Part shown: one piece after another, positions 34,449-44,176 of the stretch
Numbering within the stretch: position 1 is the stretch's first letter
Layout: the number at the start of each line of letters is the position of its first letter
Source: an uncultured Erythrobacter sp.
GTDB taxonomy: Bacteria; Pseudomonadota; Alphaproteobacteria; Sphingomonadales; Sphingomonadaceae
Assembly (NCBI GenBank): GCA_947488155.1
Contig: CANKYK010000001.1
Span: forward strand, 620,001 to 684,000
DNA length: 64,000 bases
Reading direction: 5' to 3'
Made by a program: the position numbers and the translations under genes
The notes under the pieces: generated by a model
The model's input: only the letters and a program-made list of their open reading frames with translations
Told to the model about the DNA's origin: nothing
Database searches by the model: none

Positions 34449-36293
34449 TTAGCCCACCACCTTAAGCTCTGTATCCTGAGAATTCAGATCGCTCGCGCTG
34501 CGGCGCACGTCCCCGAGGAAACTCGTGGCTTTTTCGCGCAGTGCATCGGCGTGAATGTCAAGCTCGCTGGCGGATGCCAAAACCTGGGCAGAGGCGGATC
34601 CGGTCGCCAGCGACGCCTCACGCAAATTATCCAGCTGCGCATCCACTTGCGAAGTGCCATTGGCAACGGTGTCGATATTGCGCGCCAGATCTTCGCCAGA
34701 AATTGACTGCTGATCGACGGCGGTCGCAATCACGACCGAGGCGCGTTCAAGCTCGTTGATCTGCGTAACCATAGAATTGAGATCTGCCACGCTCGACTGG
34801 GTGGAGCTTTGCATCGCGCCGATCTTCTCAGTCACGCTGTTGGTCGCATTACTGGTCTGGGTCGCCAGCTCTTTCACTTCGGAGGCGACAACGGCAAACC
34901 CGCGTCCCGCCTCGCCGCCGCGTGCAGCCTCAATAGAAGCGTTAAGCGCGAGCAGATTGGTGCGTTGAGCAATGGTCTGGATCATCTCGACGATGCTGCC
35001 AATCTCATCGGCCGCACTCGACAGATTTGTCATCTTAAGGTTGGCTGCGGTCACCAACTCGCTGGCCTCGCGCGCCAAAGTGGCAGAAGCGCCGGCTTGC
35101 TTGCTGATCTCTGCAATCGACAGTGCAAACTCATCCGTTGCCGCCGCCGCCGCCGTCACATTGCGGGTGGTTTCCTGCATAGAGGTGGAGGCCTCTTGCG
35201 ATTGCTCAGCTGAGCTCTCCGCAAGCCTCACCATGCTTTCCGAGGTTTCTTTGAGCTGCGCAGAGGCTGCGCCAACGGCATCAATCACTTCCCCGATTGA
35301 AACTTCAAACCCTCCAGCAAGCCTTTCTAACAGCTCACCTTTATCGGTGCGCAGGCGGTTCGATTCCTGTGCGAGCGTTTGCTGCTGAGCAAGCTCGCGT
35401 TCTGCGGCGCTGGCGCGTTCAGCGGTTAGCTGACTTAGCTCCAGAGCATCCTGGCGGAACACCGCAAGCGCGCGGGCCATAGCGCCAATTTCATCTTCAC
35501 GCTGGGCGTGGGGAATCTCGGTCTGGTCATCACCGCTCGCGATACGCTCCATCGCATCGGTAATGCTGCGCACCATGCGCACCACATTGCGAATGATAAC
35601 GCGGCCGCCAAAGAAGGAACCAATTACGGTGACGGCCAATAGGGCCATAAAGGCAAGGATTGTCTTGCCGACAATGTTCAGCAGATCGCCAGCCTTTCCG
35701 CTGACAAACACGTGAAGGTCATCAACATAGACACGCATCTCGCTGTAGAGAGTGCCCACCTCTTTTTCGACTTCACGGGCTGCGGACGTATCAGCGCCAG
35801 CACCGGCCGCAATCGCATCAAGGCGTGCATCCGCATTCTCAATCCGCTCACGGTAATTCTCAAGCGATAAGCGAATGTCAGTTGGCATCATTTCGCCGCC
35901 ATAGTTGAGCGCTGTTGCAATATCCTCAGCAGCGTCTTCGAGCTTATCAGAGGCGCGCTCATACCCTGCCTGTTCGCCGCGCTCCGTCACATCGCGCAAT
36001 GACACATAGGCATCGCCCAGCGCCAGTGCAGCATGGCCACTGCGTACCTCTGCAGAGGCAAGCACGGTTTGCCTTTCGCCTTGATTGCCGATGTAGGCAA
36101 ATCCGCTCAGGATAATGAAGGCAACGATCAGCACCATGGCCGCGTTGCTGAAAATCGCGATCCGCAGATTTCCGACCAGAGAAAAACGATCGAGCCAGCG
36201 CCTGCGGCGATCTTCACCTGCGCTCAGATCCGCGTCATCTGCGGCCAGTTCCTCGCCGGTGGCGGGCACGAAATCATGCGCTGAAAAGCTCAA
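34449..36293 (-). CDS. Methyl-accepting chemotaxis protein
   Basis: 614 residues. A cytoplasmic N-terminal tail of about 45 residues is unusually long and acidic ([20 protein letters not shown]). TM1 (about 46-70) and TM2 (about 215-240) enclose a periplasmic four-helix-bundle-type sensor of about 145 residues. HAMP (about 240-300) is followed by the signalling domain with the hairpin tip around [20 protein letters not shown] and [15 protein letters not shown]. No CheW/CheR-binding pentapeptide is visible at the C-terminus (ends ELKVVG). It feeds a CheA kinase not encoded in this window. Confidence 0.94.
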   Translation of the reverse strand: MSFSAHDFVPATGEELAADDADLSAGEDRRRRWLDRFSLVGNLRIAIFSNAAMVLIVAFIILSGFAYIGNQGERQTVLASAEVRSGHAALALGDAYVSLRDVTERGEQAGYERASDKLEDAAEDIATALNYGGEMMPTDIRLSLENYRERIENADARLDAIAAGAGADTSAAREVEKEVGTLYSEMRVYVDDLHVFVSGKAGDLLNIVGKTILAFMALLAVTVIGSFFGGRVIIRNVVRMVRSITDAMERIASGDDQTEIPHAQREDEIGAMARALAVFRQDALELSQLTAERASAAERELAQQQTLAQESNRLRTDKGELLERLAGGFEVSIGEVIDAVGAASAQLKETSESMVRLAESSAEQSQEASTSMQETTRNVTAAAAATDEFALSIAEISKQAGASATLAREASELVTAANLKMTNLSSAADEIGSIVEMIQTIAQRTNLLALNASIEAARGGEAGRGFAVVASEVKELATQTSNATNSVTEKIGAMQSSTQSSVADLNSMVTQINELERASVVIATAVDQQSISGEDLARNIDTVANGTSQVDAQLDNLREASLATGSASAQVLASASELDIHADALREKATSFLGDVRRSASDLNSQDTELKVVG

Positions 36294-36428
36294 TGTATTT
36301 TCCTCATACCGCCGCTTGCGGGCGTTTGTGGTTTCTTACATGAGGGGTAATACGAGGGCGGGTTTAAGGAGTGGTAAACGCCAATTTAACCATCAAAGCC
36401 CGCGAGAAGCCAACAATTGAGGCGCTGA

Positions 36429-36788
36429 TCAACCGCGCTGCATCAGCTCAATCCGATTGCCGAAAGGGTCGCTGGTGAAAAAGCGTGAGTAGCCTTCAAC
36501 CGGCTTGTCATCGCGCGTATCCATGCCCGCTTCCATCAGTTTTTCCCGAAGGCCCGCAAGATCGTCAACCAGCATAGCGGGATGAGCTTTTCGCGCTGGA
36601 GAGAAATCCGGATCGACTCCGATATGCAGGCTCACTCCGCCCGCCTCAAACCAACATCCACTGCTTGATAGGTTAGCTGGCTTTGGCACCTCGCGCATGC
36701 CCAGCAAGCCGACGAAAAATGCACGCGCTTGATCCTCTCCACCAGCCGGAATGGCCAGTTGAACGTGATCAATACCGACTATTCCCAC
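36429..36788 (-). CDS. VOC-family (glyoxalase-like) protein
   Basis: 119 residues. VGIDHVQLAIPAGGEDQARA starts the first beta-alpha-beta-beta-beta module, and DPFGNRIELMQ closes the second, with metal-ligand candidates His8, His55 (SLHIGV) and Glu115. Single-chain VOC proteins act as dimers: dioxygenases, glyoxalases or resistance proteins. The stop-start junction with the RelA/SpoT gene overlaps by one base, so it is cotranscribed, but no functional link is evident. Confidence 0.85.
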   Translation of the reverse strand: MGIVGIDHVQLAIPAGGEDQARAFFVGLLGMREVPKPANLSSSGCWFEAGGVSLHIGVDPDFSPARKAHPAMLVDDLAGLREKLMEAGMDTRDDKPVEGYSRFFTSDPFGNRIELMQRG

Positions 36789-38878
36789 TAAATTCGCTCT
36801 GCCTGTGCCACTGCGTCACTCGCGCGCAGCGCGCTCAATATTCGCGTAAGGTGGGCGAGATCCTGCACCTCTGAATCGATCTCATAGGTGGTGAAAGGAT
36901 GGTCAAGCTGGACCTGATTTAGGCTGGTCACATTCGTCTTGTTCTGCGCGAAGATCCCGGCCATTTCCGCCAGAGTGCCGGGCCGGTCATACAGCGTCAC
37001 TCTCAGGCGGCCAACGGCGCCAACCGAACGCTTGCCCCAGGACAGATCGAGCCAATCGGCATCGATCCCGCTGGCAAGCTCCAGGCAATCAATCGCATGC
37101 ACTTCCACCCGCTCGTCTTTGCGGCGTAAGCCGACGATCCGGTCGCCCGGCACCGGATGACAGCAGGTTGCCAGCGTGTAACCAACCTCTGGCGTCAACC
37201 CGCGGATCGAGATCACCCGCTCGCGCTTGGACCATTCTGCGTCATCTTCGAAATCGGCGGTCGATCCGGGGACCAACGCCTCCATCACTTCGCGGTCGGT
37301 GATTTTGGCCGCACCAATCGCGAACATCAGATCTTCCGGCTCCTCCATTTGGAGGCGTTTCACCGCTTCGCGTATGGCTTTCTTGCCAATCCTGGCGGGC
37401 ACTTTTGCGGCAATTTCATCGAACAATTTGCTGCCAATGGCCGCCACCTCTGCGCGTTCTTTGAGGCGCACAGAGCGGCGGATCGACGCACGCGCCTTGC
37501 CCGTCACCACAAAGCCAAGCCAGGATAGCTGTGGTTCCGCATTCTTGCCTTTGATAATCTCCACCACATCACCATTATTCAACGTGGTGCGCAGCGGCAT
37601 GTGCCGGCCATTAATCTTCGCGCCGACCGTTTGCGCGCCCAGATCGGTGTGCACTGCAAAGGCAAAGTCGACCGAGCTTGCGCCCTTGGGCAATTGGAAC
37701 AAAGCGCCCTTGGGCGTGAAGGCGAAAATCCGATCCTGATAGATCGCCATGCGGGTATGCTCGAGCAATTCCTCCGCATCATGGCTGGCATCGACAATCT
37801 CGATCAGGTCCCGCAGCCAAGCCACCTGGCCATCGGCGCTGTCGCTCTGTTTGTAGGCCCAATGCGACGCCAAACCGAATTCATTGCGGCTGTGCATTTC
37901 GCGGGTCCGGATTTGCACCTCCACCCGCATTGAATTTTCATACATCAACGAGGTGTGGAGCGAACGATAGCCGTTCGACTTTGGCGTTGAGATGTAATCC
38001 TTGAAACGGCCGGGCAGAAATTGCCACGTGGTGTGCAGCACGCCCATCGCGGCGTAACAATCCGTCTCGCTCTCGCAGATCACACGAAATGCCATAATAT
38101 CAGTAACCTGCTCGAAACTAACATGGCGCTCCGCCATCTTTTTCCAGATCGAATAGGGATGCTTTTCGCGCCCCATCACCTCGACCTGAAGGCCCGCCTC
38201 GGCCAGCACCTGCTTCACCTTCAACGCGATTGCATCAACCTGTCCGCCATCCTGGCTGCGCAATTGCTCCAGCCGGTTGGTGATGGTCGTAAAGGCCTCT
38301 GGCTCCAATTGCTCAAACGCCAGCGCCTGCATCTCGCGCATATATTCATACATGCCAATCCGCTCGGCCAGCGGCGCATAAATATCCATCGTCTCGCGCG
38401 CGATCCGCTGGCGCTTCTCAGGTTTTTTGATGAAGTGCAGCGTGCGCATATTGTGCAGCCGGTCCGCCAGCTTGACCAGCAGAACTCGGATGTCCTCGCT
38501 CATCGCGAGCAGGAATTTGCGCAGGTTCTCCGCCGCCCGTTCATTCTCTGGCATGGCCTCGATCTTGGACAGCTTGGTCACGCCATCGACCAGCCGCGCA
38601 ACGTCGGTGCCAAAGTTTTTCTCAATATCCTCAATCGTGGCGAGCGTGTCTTCAACCGTGTCATGCAACAACGCGGTGATGATCGTTTCCTGATCCAGCT
38701 GAAGATCGGTCATCAAACCGGCAACCTCGACCGGATGAGAGAAATAGGGATCGCCGCTCGCGCGCTTTTGCGTGCCGTGTTTCTGAACGGTGTAGACATA
38801 GGCACGGTTGAGCGCTGCCTCATCCGCCTCTGGGTCATATTCCTTGACCCGTTCCACCAGTTCATATTGCCTCAGCAT
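36788..38878 (-). CDS. relA/spoT: Bifunctional (p)ppGpp synthetase/hydrolase
   Basis: 696 residues from ATG 38878; the N-terminus MLRQYELVERV is the family start, and the longer frame to 38977 is spurious. The HD hydrolase domain (about 20-180) has H48, the HDxxED motif at 72-77 and LVKLADRLHNMRTL. The synthetase domain (about 235-350) contains GYRSLHTSLM and VQIRTREMHSRNEFG. TGS (about 385-445) and a C-terminal ACT domain (about 620-696) follow. Both catalytic sites look intact, as in alphaproteobacterial Rsh. It makes and degrades the stringent-response alarmone. Divergent from the patatin lipoprotein gene. Confidence 0.96.
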   Translation of the reverse strand: MLRQYELVERVKEYDPEADEAALNRAYVYTVQKHGTQKRASGDPYFSHPVEVAGLMTDLQLDQETIITALLHDTVEDTLATIEDIEKNFGTDVARLVDGVTKLSKIEAMPENERAAENLRKFLLAMSEDIRVLLVKLADRLHNMRTLHFIKKPEKRQRIARETMDIYAPLAERIGMYEYMREMQALAFEQLEPEAFTTITNRLEQLRSQDGGQVDAIALKVKQVLAEAGLQVEVMGREKHPYSIWKKMAERHVSFEQVTDIMAFRVICESETDCYAAMGVLHTTWQFLPGRFKDYISTPKSNGYRSLHTSLMYENSMRVEVQIRTREMHSRNEFGLASHWAYKQSDSADGQVAWLRDLIEIVDASHDAEELLEHTRMAIYQDRIFAFTPKGALFQLPKGASSVDFAFAVHTDLGAQTVGAKINGRHMPLRTTLNNGDVVEIIKGKNAEPQLSWLGFVVTGKARASIRRSVRLKERAEVAAIGSKLFDEIAAKVPARIGKKAIREAVKRLQMEEPEDLMFAIGAAKITDREVMEALVPGSTADFEDDAEWSKRERVISIRGLTPEVGYTLATCCHPVPGDRIVGLRRKDERVEVHAIDCLELASGIDADWLDLSWGKRSVGAVGRLRVTLYDRPGTLAEMAGIFAQNKTNVTSLNQVQLDHPFTTYEIDSEVQDLAHLTRILSALRASDAVAQAERI

Positions 38879-39003
38879 ACCGGTTTCTATGATGCGGCGA
38901 AAACGCTCAATATTGCAAAACAATTCCGCAACCGAGCAAGTAAATATCAAACTCTTAGCGTCATAAGGCCCTGGCACAGTGACGAGATTGAGGGAATTGA
39001 CGC

Positions 39004-40404
39004 ATGAGCATCGCAGTAAAACTGAGCGCCACGGCGCTGGTATTGGGCGCGGCCGCCGCCGCTGGCTGTCAAAAGGCGCCGATCACACCCGCCAATCAGA
39101 TGTGCGATTTCAAGACGATCCGCATGAGTGTAGGCGTGCCAGTATCACGCCCGGCGGACCTTGCCGAACGCACGCCATCCCCGCTAGCCGGAGAGATTGA
39201 GGCCAGCCTGCGCGCTCATGACCGCCTGCGACAAGGCGAAACGGCCAGCCTGCTCGCACTGTCAGGCGGCAGCGAGCATGGCGCATTTGGCGCAGGCATT
39301 CTGGCCGGATGGGGCGGCACAGGCGATCTGCCAGACTTTCAAGTCGTCACCGGGATCAGCACTGGCTCCATCCTGGCCACCTTTGCCTTTGTGAACGATG
39401 CAGAGGGCGCGGTTGAAGGCTACACGATCAATTCCGAAAGCGAACTTATCACTGTCTATGCCAAGCCGGACCATGGCAATCCAGGCCCGGCAAATTTCGC
39501 CAGCCTGGTTGAGCATGGGTCGTTCGCCAATCTGGAGCCGCTGCGCGCCCGGCTTAAGAGCTTCATAGACGGCGACGTACTGGCCAAGGTAGCCAGCCGC
39601 TACGCCGCTGGTGCGCGTCTCTATGTCGGCGCGACCGATGCCGACACCGGCGATGCGGTGGCGTTTGATCTGGGCGATATGGCGACCCGCTATGTCAATG
39701 CAGAGGAAGCGGACCAATCGGCGATCCAGGATTGCTATGTCAGCGCAATCATCGCCAGCTCATCCTCGCCAATCGCCGCCCCGCCCGCCTTTATCGACAA
39801 CACCATGTATATCGATGGCGGCACCCGTTTCGGGCTCTTTTCAGACAGCGTGTTGGAAGCATTCTTCCGCCGCCAGAATGGGCTGACCGATGCCTATGAG
39901 CTGGAGGAAGAGATAGCAGCCGAGCAAGAGGATGACGTCCCGACGCCAGTCCAATCGCTCGCCCCGGTTGTCTATGCGGTGATCGACGGAACACTCGATC
40001 TCTCCAAGCGCCACTGCCCGAAAAAGGACAAGAGCCTGTGCACCAAAGACAAACCAATGGGCGGCAAGGACGGCGCGCATAAGGATTGGAACATCCTCGA
40101 TCTCGCGCTCACTTCGGAGCATATTCTGGTCAACGAGGTCTACCGCTTCTCCGCCCTAGCGGTGGAGGCTAACGCGTGCGAAGAAGCCGGCTGCTTCAAC
40201 TTCCTGCGGATCGAGAAGGACGTGAACGATTTCATCTATGGCATGCCAGCGGGCGATGGGTTTGAAGAGTTCCTGACCTGCCCAGAATGGCAAGAGGTCG
40301 ACATCGAAATCGACGATCCGATCGAATTTCACAAGCGCTATATGCGCTGCCTCATTTCCTATGGGGAGGAAAAGGTGAGTGTGGCTGGTTGGGGCAAAAG
40401 CTAG
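39004..40404 (+). CDS. Patatin-like phospholipase lipoprotein
   Basis: 466 residues. The signal ends in a lipobox (AAAGC, Cys near residue 21), so it is a lipoprotein. The patatin core has the oxyanion loop LSGGSEHGAFGAG, the nucleophile elbow GISTGS (G-x-S-x-G) and a DGG-type catalytic Asp in YIDGGTRFG. It is expected to hydrolyse phospholipid acyl esters at the membrane face. The C-terminal third (about 300-466), with KKDKSLCTKDKP and four further cysteines, is not part of the patatin domain and is unfamiliar. It is divergent from relA/spoT with 125 bases between. Confidence 0.88.
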   Translation: MSIAVKLSATALVLGAAAAAGCQKAPITPANQMCDFKTIRMSVGVPVSRPADLAERTPSPLAGEIEASLRAHDRLRQGETASLLALSGGSEHGAFGAGILAGWGGTGDLPDFQVVTGISTGSILATFAFVNDAEGAVEGYTINSESELITVYAKPDHGNPGPANFASLVEHGSFANLEPLRARLKSFIDGDVLAKVASRYAAGARLYVGATDADTGDAVAFDLGDMATRYVNAEEADQSAIQDCYVSAIIASSSSPIAAPPAFIDNTMYIDGGTRFGLFSDSVLEAFFRRQNGLTDAYELEEEIAAEQEDDVPTPVQSLAPVVYAVIDGTLDLSKRHCPKKDKSLCTKDKPMGGKDGAHKDWNILDLALTSEHILVNEVYRFSALAVEANACEEAGCFNFLRIEKDVNDFIYGMPAGDGFEEFLTCPEWQEVDIEIDDPIEFHKRYMRCLISYGEEKVSVAGWGKS

Positions 40405-40406
40405 GG

Positions 40407-40970
40407 CTAGCCGCGCGCACCAATTGCGGCTCCGATCCTATCACGGATCCTGCCAATCAGTGGGACTCGCGCAGCCAATGGCAAACCATATGCCCCGATC
40501 AAAGCCAGCGCAGTGCACGGAACCAATCTGGCGGTGAACACCACCGCAAGCAGCGCAAGAGGGCCAAAGCCGAGCAGCGCGCAAGCGACAACGGTTAGGC
40601 GCGGTGTCCATGGCAGCATGGCCATACCGGCCAGAAACCACAGGCCATATCGCCTGAATTGATCGGTCGCCTGCGCTAGTGGACCATTTGTTTCATCAGC
40701 AGCAAGAAACAGACTGTGGTCCATTCCCAAACTTTGCAGCGCCAAGGCGACGGCCCCCGCACCCAGCGCTGTACCAGCAGCAAAGACAAGGGTGAATATC
40801 CACCAACGCGCCGGGGCCAGCATCGACAATCCAGCGAGCAGCAATTGGTTGGGCATGATCGGGACAAGGAAATCCGCCGCAGGAAAAACCGAAACGGCTG
40901 GCGGCAGCCACGGCTTATGTGCTCGCGCCGCTGCCCAGGTACCCAATCTCAAAGCGAGCGGTTTGCGCAT
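40407..40970 (-). CDS. VTT/DedA-like membrane protein
   Basis: About 187 residues from ATG 40970 (GTG at 40982 is possible, overlapping the SDR stop). Hydrophobic segments near 25-50, 55-75, 100-125 and 130-155. Motifs FLVPIMPNQLLLAGLSM and FTARLVPCTALALIG resemble the VTT (SNARE-associated/DedA) core. Function is unknown; such proteins are thought to move lipids across the membrane. It follows the SDR gene by 4 bases. Confidence 0.72.
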   Translation of the reverse strand: MRKPLALRLGTWAAARAHKPWLPPAVSVFPAADFLVPIMPNQLLLAGLSMLAPARWWIFTLVFAAGTALGAGAVALALQSLGMDHSLFLAADETNGPLAQATDQFRRYGLWFLAGMAMLPWTPRLTVVACALLGFGPLALLAVVFTARLVPCTALALIGAYGLPLAARVPLIGRIRDRIGAAIGARG

Positions 40971-40974
40971 CCCC

Positions 40975-41721
40975 TCACCCACGGCTCAAAATCCGATAGC
41001 CAAGCGACGGTGACAGCCGCATGATCGCACGCAAAAGACGGGTCTTGCCGACATCGATCACCGGCTTATCGCGCTCCATCCCAGTAATGATTTGGGCGGC
41101 ACATTCGCGGGCAGTCAATTTTCCGCGCCCCCGCCCCTCCGTCATGGCGGTGTCAACCAGCGGCGGCAGCGCCTCAAATATCTTCAGGTTTTTTGCGCGA
41201 GCTGCCGCCTGATAACGCAGCGCACGCGAAAACGAGCCCAGCCCTGCCTTCGTCGCGCAATAGACTGGTGCAGATTGCTTCGGCGCTAATGCAAGGCCGG
41301 ATGTAACATTGCAGATCGCTGCCTCCTTGTGGCGAAGCAACATTGGCATGACATGTAGGCCAAGCAGAATGGGACTGGCAAAATTGAGCTCGATCTCTTG
41401 CGCGATAACGCCTGCATGCTCGCCAGCATCGGGCGCGACGCAATCGTTCATCACCTGCATGCCCGCATTGTTGATGAGCACCGAGCATTCCGGGTGCTCA
41501 GCGATCAAAATCTGCGCCAGATTGACCGCGCCGCCAGATTGCGACAAATCGCATTCGATGAAGCTTATCAACGTCTCGCCAATCTTGTCTGGCAAGTCAC
41601 CACGAGAGCGCCCGGCACATATGATTGCCGCCGCCCCCCGCTCGGCCAGTTGGTCGCTCATTGCCCGGCCAATTCCCCGGCTCGCACCCGTGATGCAAAT
41701 GGTTCGATTTTGAAAATTCAT
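40975..41721 (-). CDS. Short-chain dehydrogenase/reductase
   Basis: 248 residues from ATG 41721, with GAAAGAGGAAG upstream; the longer frame runs through the divergent regulator. MNFQNRTICITGASRGIGRA is the Rossmann start (TGxxxGIG). The NAG motif is NNAGM, the catalytic Ser is in CNVTSGLALA, and YCATKAG is the YxxxK pair. It should be an active NAD(P)-dependent oxidoreductase of unknown substrate, classical type. Divergent from a Crp/Fnr gene with only about 30 bases between. Confidence 0.9.
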   Translation of the reverse strand: MNFQNRTICITGASRGIGRAMSDQLAERGAAAIICAGRSRGDLPDKIGETLISFIECDLSQSGGAVNLAQILIAEHPECSVLINNAGMQVMNDCVAPDAGEHAGVIAQEIELNFASPILLGLHVMPMLLRHKEAAICNVTSGLALAPKQSAPVYCATKAGLGSFSRALRYQAAARAKNLKIFEALPPLVDTAMTEGRGRGKLTARECAAQIITGMERDKPVIDVGKTRLLRAIMRLSPSLGYRILSRG

Positions 41722-41752
41722 CAGTTCTTCCTCTTTCCAAGTTGCGTAACCT

Positions 41753-42370
41753 TTGGCAGGCTTTGTGTGCAAACCGATTGATCGAGGTTTATTGGAACAG
41801 AAAAATCCTGGAACGCGCCTTGCCGCATTGCTTGAAGCCCGCGCGATCGAGGCGGATGAGTGGCGATTGCGCGAATATTCCCTCGGGTCTGACGTTTTCG
41901 CACCGCAATCGGAAACACCCCCGATCTGCGTTCTCAAAGGCGGACTGGTAAAGCTGTATTATTTGGTGGCCGAAGGCGACCAGTGGACCAAAAGCTACAT
42001 CATCGACGCGGGCGTGTTTGGCCCCACCTCCGCAAGTGCACAGTTCACACAATTTGGTGCGAGCGCGCTGGAGAATTGCACGATTGGGCACATTTCGCTC
42101 ATCTGGTTGAGCCAGCAATTGCAGCGGGATGAGCAACTGGCAGGTGCCCTAGGTGAGTTTCAAAACTGGCTGTTTGAGCGCAAACGCAAACGCGAAGAGG
42201 ACCTCCTCTGCCTATCCGCAGAGGATCGGTATTTGAATTTCTTGAACAGCGAGCCGGAACTGGCCCACCGCCTGGAACAGCGTGAAATTGCATCGTTCCT
42301 GCGCGTGACGCCGGTGGCCCTTAGCCGGATCAGAAAGCGGCTAAAGCAGGATCGCAAGATCCCAGCTTGA
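41753..42370 (+). CDS. Crp/Fnr-family transcriptional regulator
   Basis: 205 residues from TTG 41753 (GTG 41765 also possible; no clear ribosome-binding site, and no internal ATG nearby). N-terminal cNMP-type beta-barrel (about 20-130) with PICVLKGGLVKLYY. C-terminal HTH (about 150-200) with QREIASFLRVTPVALSRIRK. It has no N-terminal cysteine cluster, so it is not an oxygen-sensing FNR iron-sulfur protein, and cAMP-contact residues are not preserved. It converges on hemF (adjacent stop codons) and is divergent from the SDR gene. Confidence 0.85.
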   Translation: MAGFVCKPIDRGLLEQKNPGTRLAALLEARAIEADEWRLREYSLGSDVFAPQSETPPICVLKGGLVKLYYLVAEGDQWTKSYIIDAGVFGPTSASAQFTQFGASALENCTIGHISLIWLSQQLQRDEQLAGALGEFQNWLFERKRKREEDLLCLSAEDRYLNFLNSEPELAHRLEQREIASFLRVTPVALSRIRKRLKQDRKIPA

Positions 42371-43228
42371 TCAGCTCCAGGTGGCTCTGGGCGGCAGACT
42401 CATCAGGATCGCATCAATATTCCCGCCGGTCTTCAGACCAAACAATGTCCCGCGATCATAGACGAGGTTAAACTCGGCATAGAGCCCGCGATACTCAAGC
42501 TGGCGGGCGACGTCCTCGTCGCTGAATTCGCTGTTCATGCGGGCGCGCACCAGCTTGGGATAGATGTCGAGGAAGGCTTTGCCGACGTCCTGAGTGAAGG
42601 CGAAATTGCGATCAAACGCCGCCTCGTCCTCGCATTCCAGATGATCGTAGAAAATCCCGCCAACGCCGCGGTGTTTATCGCGGTGCGGAATGTAAAAATA
42701 GTCATCCGCCCATTTCTTGTACTTCTCATAATAGGTCGGATTGTGGGCCATGCATGCGGCGCGCAGGCTGGCGTGGAATGCCTCGGTGTCTTCCTCATTA
42801 GGGATCGGCGGGTTGAGATCCGCCCCGCCGCCAAACCAGGCCTTACCCGTGGTGAGGAAGCGTGTGTTCATATGCACGGCGGGCACGCGCGGATTGGTCA
42901 TATGCGCCACCAGCGAAATGCCGGTCGCAGAAAATCCGGGGTTCTCCGCGCTCGCGCCGTTCACCTGGCCCGCAAACTCCTTGCTGAAGCTGCCGCGCAC
43001 GGTAGAGACATTGACGCCAACCTTCTCAAACACTGTACCCTTCATCAGGCCTTGCGTGCCGCCGCCGGGGTCAGAATTGCCTTCCTCTTCCCGTTCCCAC
43101 GGCGTGTAGGCAAAGCTTGCATCGGATCCGGCTTCGCGCTCGATCGCTTGAAACTCAGCGCAAATCTGGTCGCGCAGGCTTTCAAACCACATGCGTGCTT
43201 GCTCTGTGTTGGATTGCCTCTCGCTCAT
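42371..43228 (-). CDS. hemF: Oxygen-dependent coproporphyrinogen III oxidase
   Basis: 285 residues, usual length. HemF blocks are intact: EFAGQVNGASAENPGFSATG with the arginine/substrate loop, VPAVHMNTRFLTTGKAWFGG (the fold-defining GGGADLNP follows), HRDKHRGVGGIFYDHLEC and RGLYAEFNLVYDRGTLFGLK. It catalyses the two oxidative decarboxylations making protoporphyrinogen IX in haem synthesis, using O2. A good FNR/FixK-type box lies about 75-88 bases upstream of its start. Confidence 0.96.
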   Translation of the reverse strand: MSERQSNTEQARMWFESLRDQICAEFQAIEREAGSDASFAYTPWEREEEGNSDPGGGTQGLMKGTVFEKVGVNVSTVRGSFSKEFAGQVNGASAENPGFSATGISLVAHMTNPRVPAVHMNTRFLTTGKAWFGGGADLNPPIPNEEDTEAFHASLRAACMAHNPTYYEKYKKWADDYFYIPHRDKHRGVGGIFYDHLECEDEAAFDRNFAFTQDVGKAFLDIYPKLVRARMNSEFSDEDVARQLEYRGLYAEFNLVYDRGTLFGLKTGGNIDAILMSLPPRATWS

Positions 43229-43302
43229 AAATCTCGCTCTCTTGCCGCTCTGTCACCTACACCGCGTCAACTGCGCGATGACAACGCCGCTGTCCACCCG
43301 CT

Positions 43303-43316
43303 TTGACGTAAATCAA
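43303..43316. promoter_or_regulatory. FNR/FixK-type box upstream of hemF
   Basis: TTGACGTAAATCAA matches the consensus TTGAT-N4-ATCAA at 9 of 10 defined positions. It lies 75-88 bases before the hemF start and 55 bases before the divergent pdeM start, so it could control either. Haem-synthesis genes in alphaproteobacteria are often under Crp/Fnr-family (FnrL/FixK) control. Confidence 0.55.
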
Positions 43317-43370
43317 ATAGGCACAGCGAATGCAATCATCGCGGTTGCATTATCGCGCTAGGCCCGCCAG

Positions 43371-44102
43371 ATGAGACGCATGGTTCACCTTTCGTTCGCA
43401 CCATCTGATTTTGCCGCAATGGAATTTGCCGGTGAGGAAATGGTGCTGCTGAAGAACAATGCGCTGTATTGGCCGCGGGAGCGCGCCTTGCTGGTCGCGG
43501 ACCTGCACCTGGAAAAGGGCAGCTTCTATGCGCAGCACGGGCAGATGCTGCCGCCTTATGACAGCCGAGAGACGCTGGAACGGCTGGCAGATAGCGTGAA
43601 GGCGACCGGCGCGCAGCGAGTGATCACTCTGGGTGATAATTTCCACGATGATGATGGCACGCACCGGCTGGATGATTACGCCGCTGGCATGCTGGAATCG
43701 CTGACCCGCGCGCTCGATTGGGTGTGGATCACCGGCAATCACGACGAGAATATGCAGCGCTCTTTTGGCGCGCAATTGACCGAGGAGCTGGAGGTCGGCA
43801 GCATTGTTCTGAGGCATGAGGCGAAGGCAGGCGAGACGCAGCCGGAGCTGTCCGGACATTATCACCCCAAGATGCGCCTAAGGGTGCGCGGCCGCCATAT
43901 CGCCCGCCCCTGCGGCGTCGTGAGCCGCGGAGAAGCGCGCGCAGACCGGATGATCCTGCCCGCCTTTGGCGCTTACACCGGCGGCATGGATGCTGGCGAT
44001 CCGGTGATTTTGGATGCGCTGAAACCCGCGAGCCAGATTGATGCCGTGCTGCCCGCGAAGGGGAAATTGGCACACTTCCCATTATATCGCGCTGCGGCGT
44101 AA
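43371..44102 (+). CDS. pdeM: Ligase-associated metallophosphoesterase PdeM
   Basis: 243 residues (ATG 43371; ATG 43380 is an alternative; no strong ribosome-binding site). Calcineurin-like dimetal site: LLVADLHLEKG (DxH), VITLGDNFHDD (GDxxHD), WITGNHDEN (GNHD) and ELSGHYHPK (GHxH). PdeM normally travels with a DNA ligase and Lhr-type helicase as a DNA-repair module. Here its neighbours are hemF and infC, so the partners lie elsewhere or are absent. It is a predicted nuclease. Confidence 0.88.
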   Translation: MRRMVHLSFAPSDFAAMEFAGEEMVLLKNNALYWPRERALLVADLHLEKGSFYAQHGQMLPPYDSRETLERLADSVKATGAQRVITLGDNFHDDDGTHRLDDYAAGMLESLTRALDWVWITGNHDENMQRSFGAQLTEELEVGSIVLRHEAKAGETQPELSGHYHPKMRLRVRGRHIARPCGVVSRGEARADRMILPAFGAYTGGMDAGDPVILDALKPASQIDAVLPAKGKLAHFPLYRAAA

Positions 44103-44176
44103 GACTCATCTGGCATTCGCCTGTATTTGCTCTTACATAACGCGCTGCACACTTTGGCTATTACAGGAGAACACAC

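Noticed and set aside
41753..42370. Oxygen-sensing FNR protein
   Set aside because: It lacks the N-terminal cysteine cluster for the 4Fe-4S centre, so it is called Crp/Fnr-family only.
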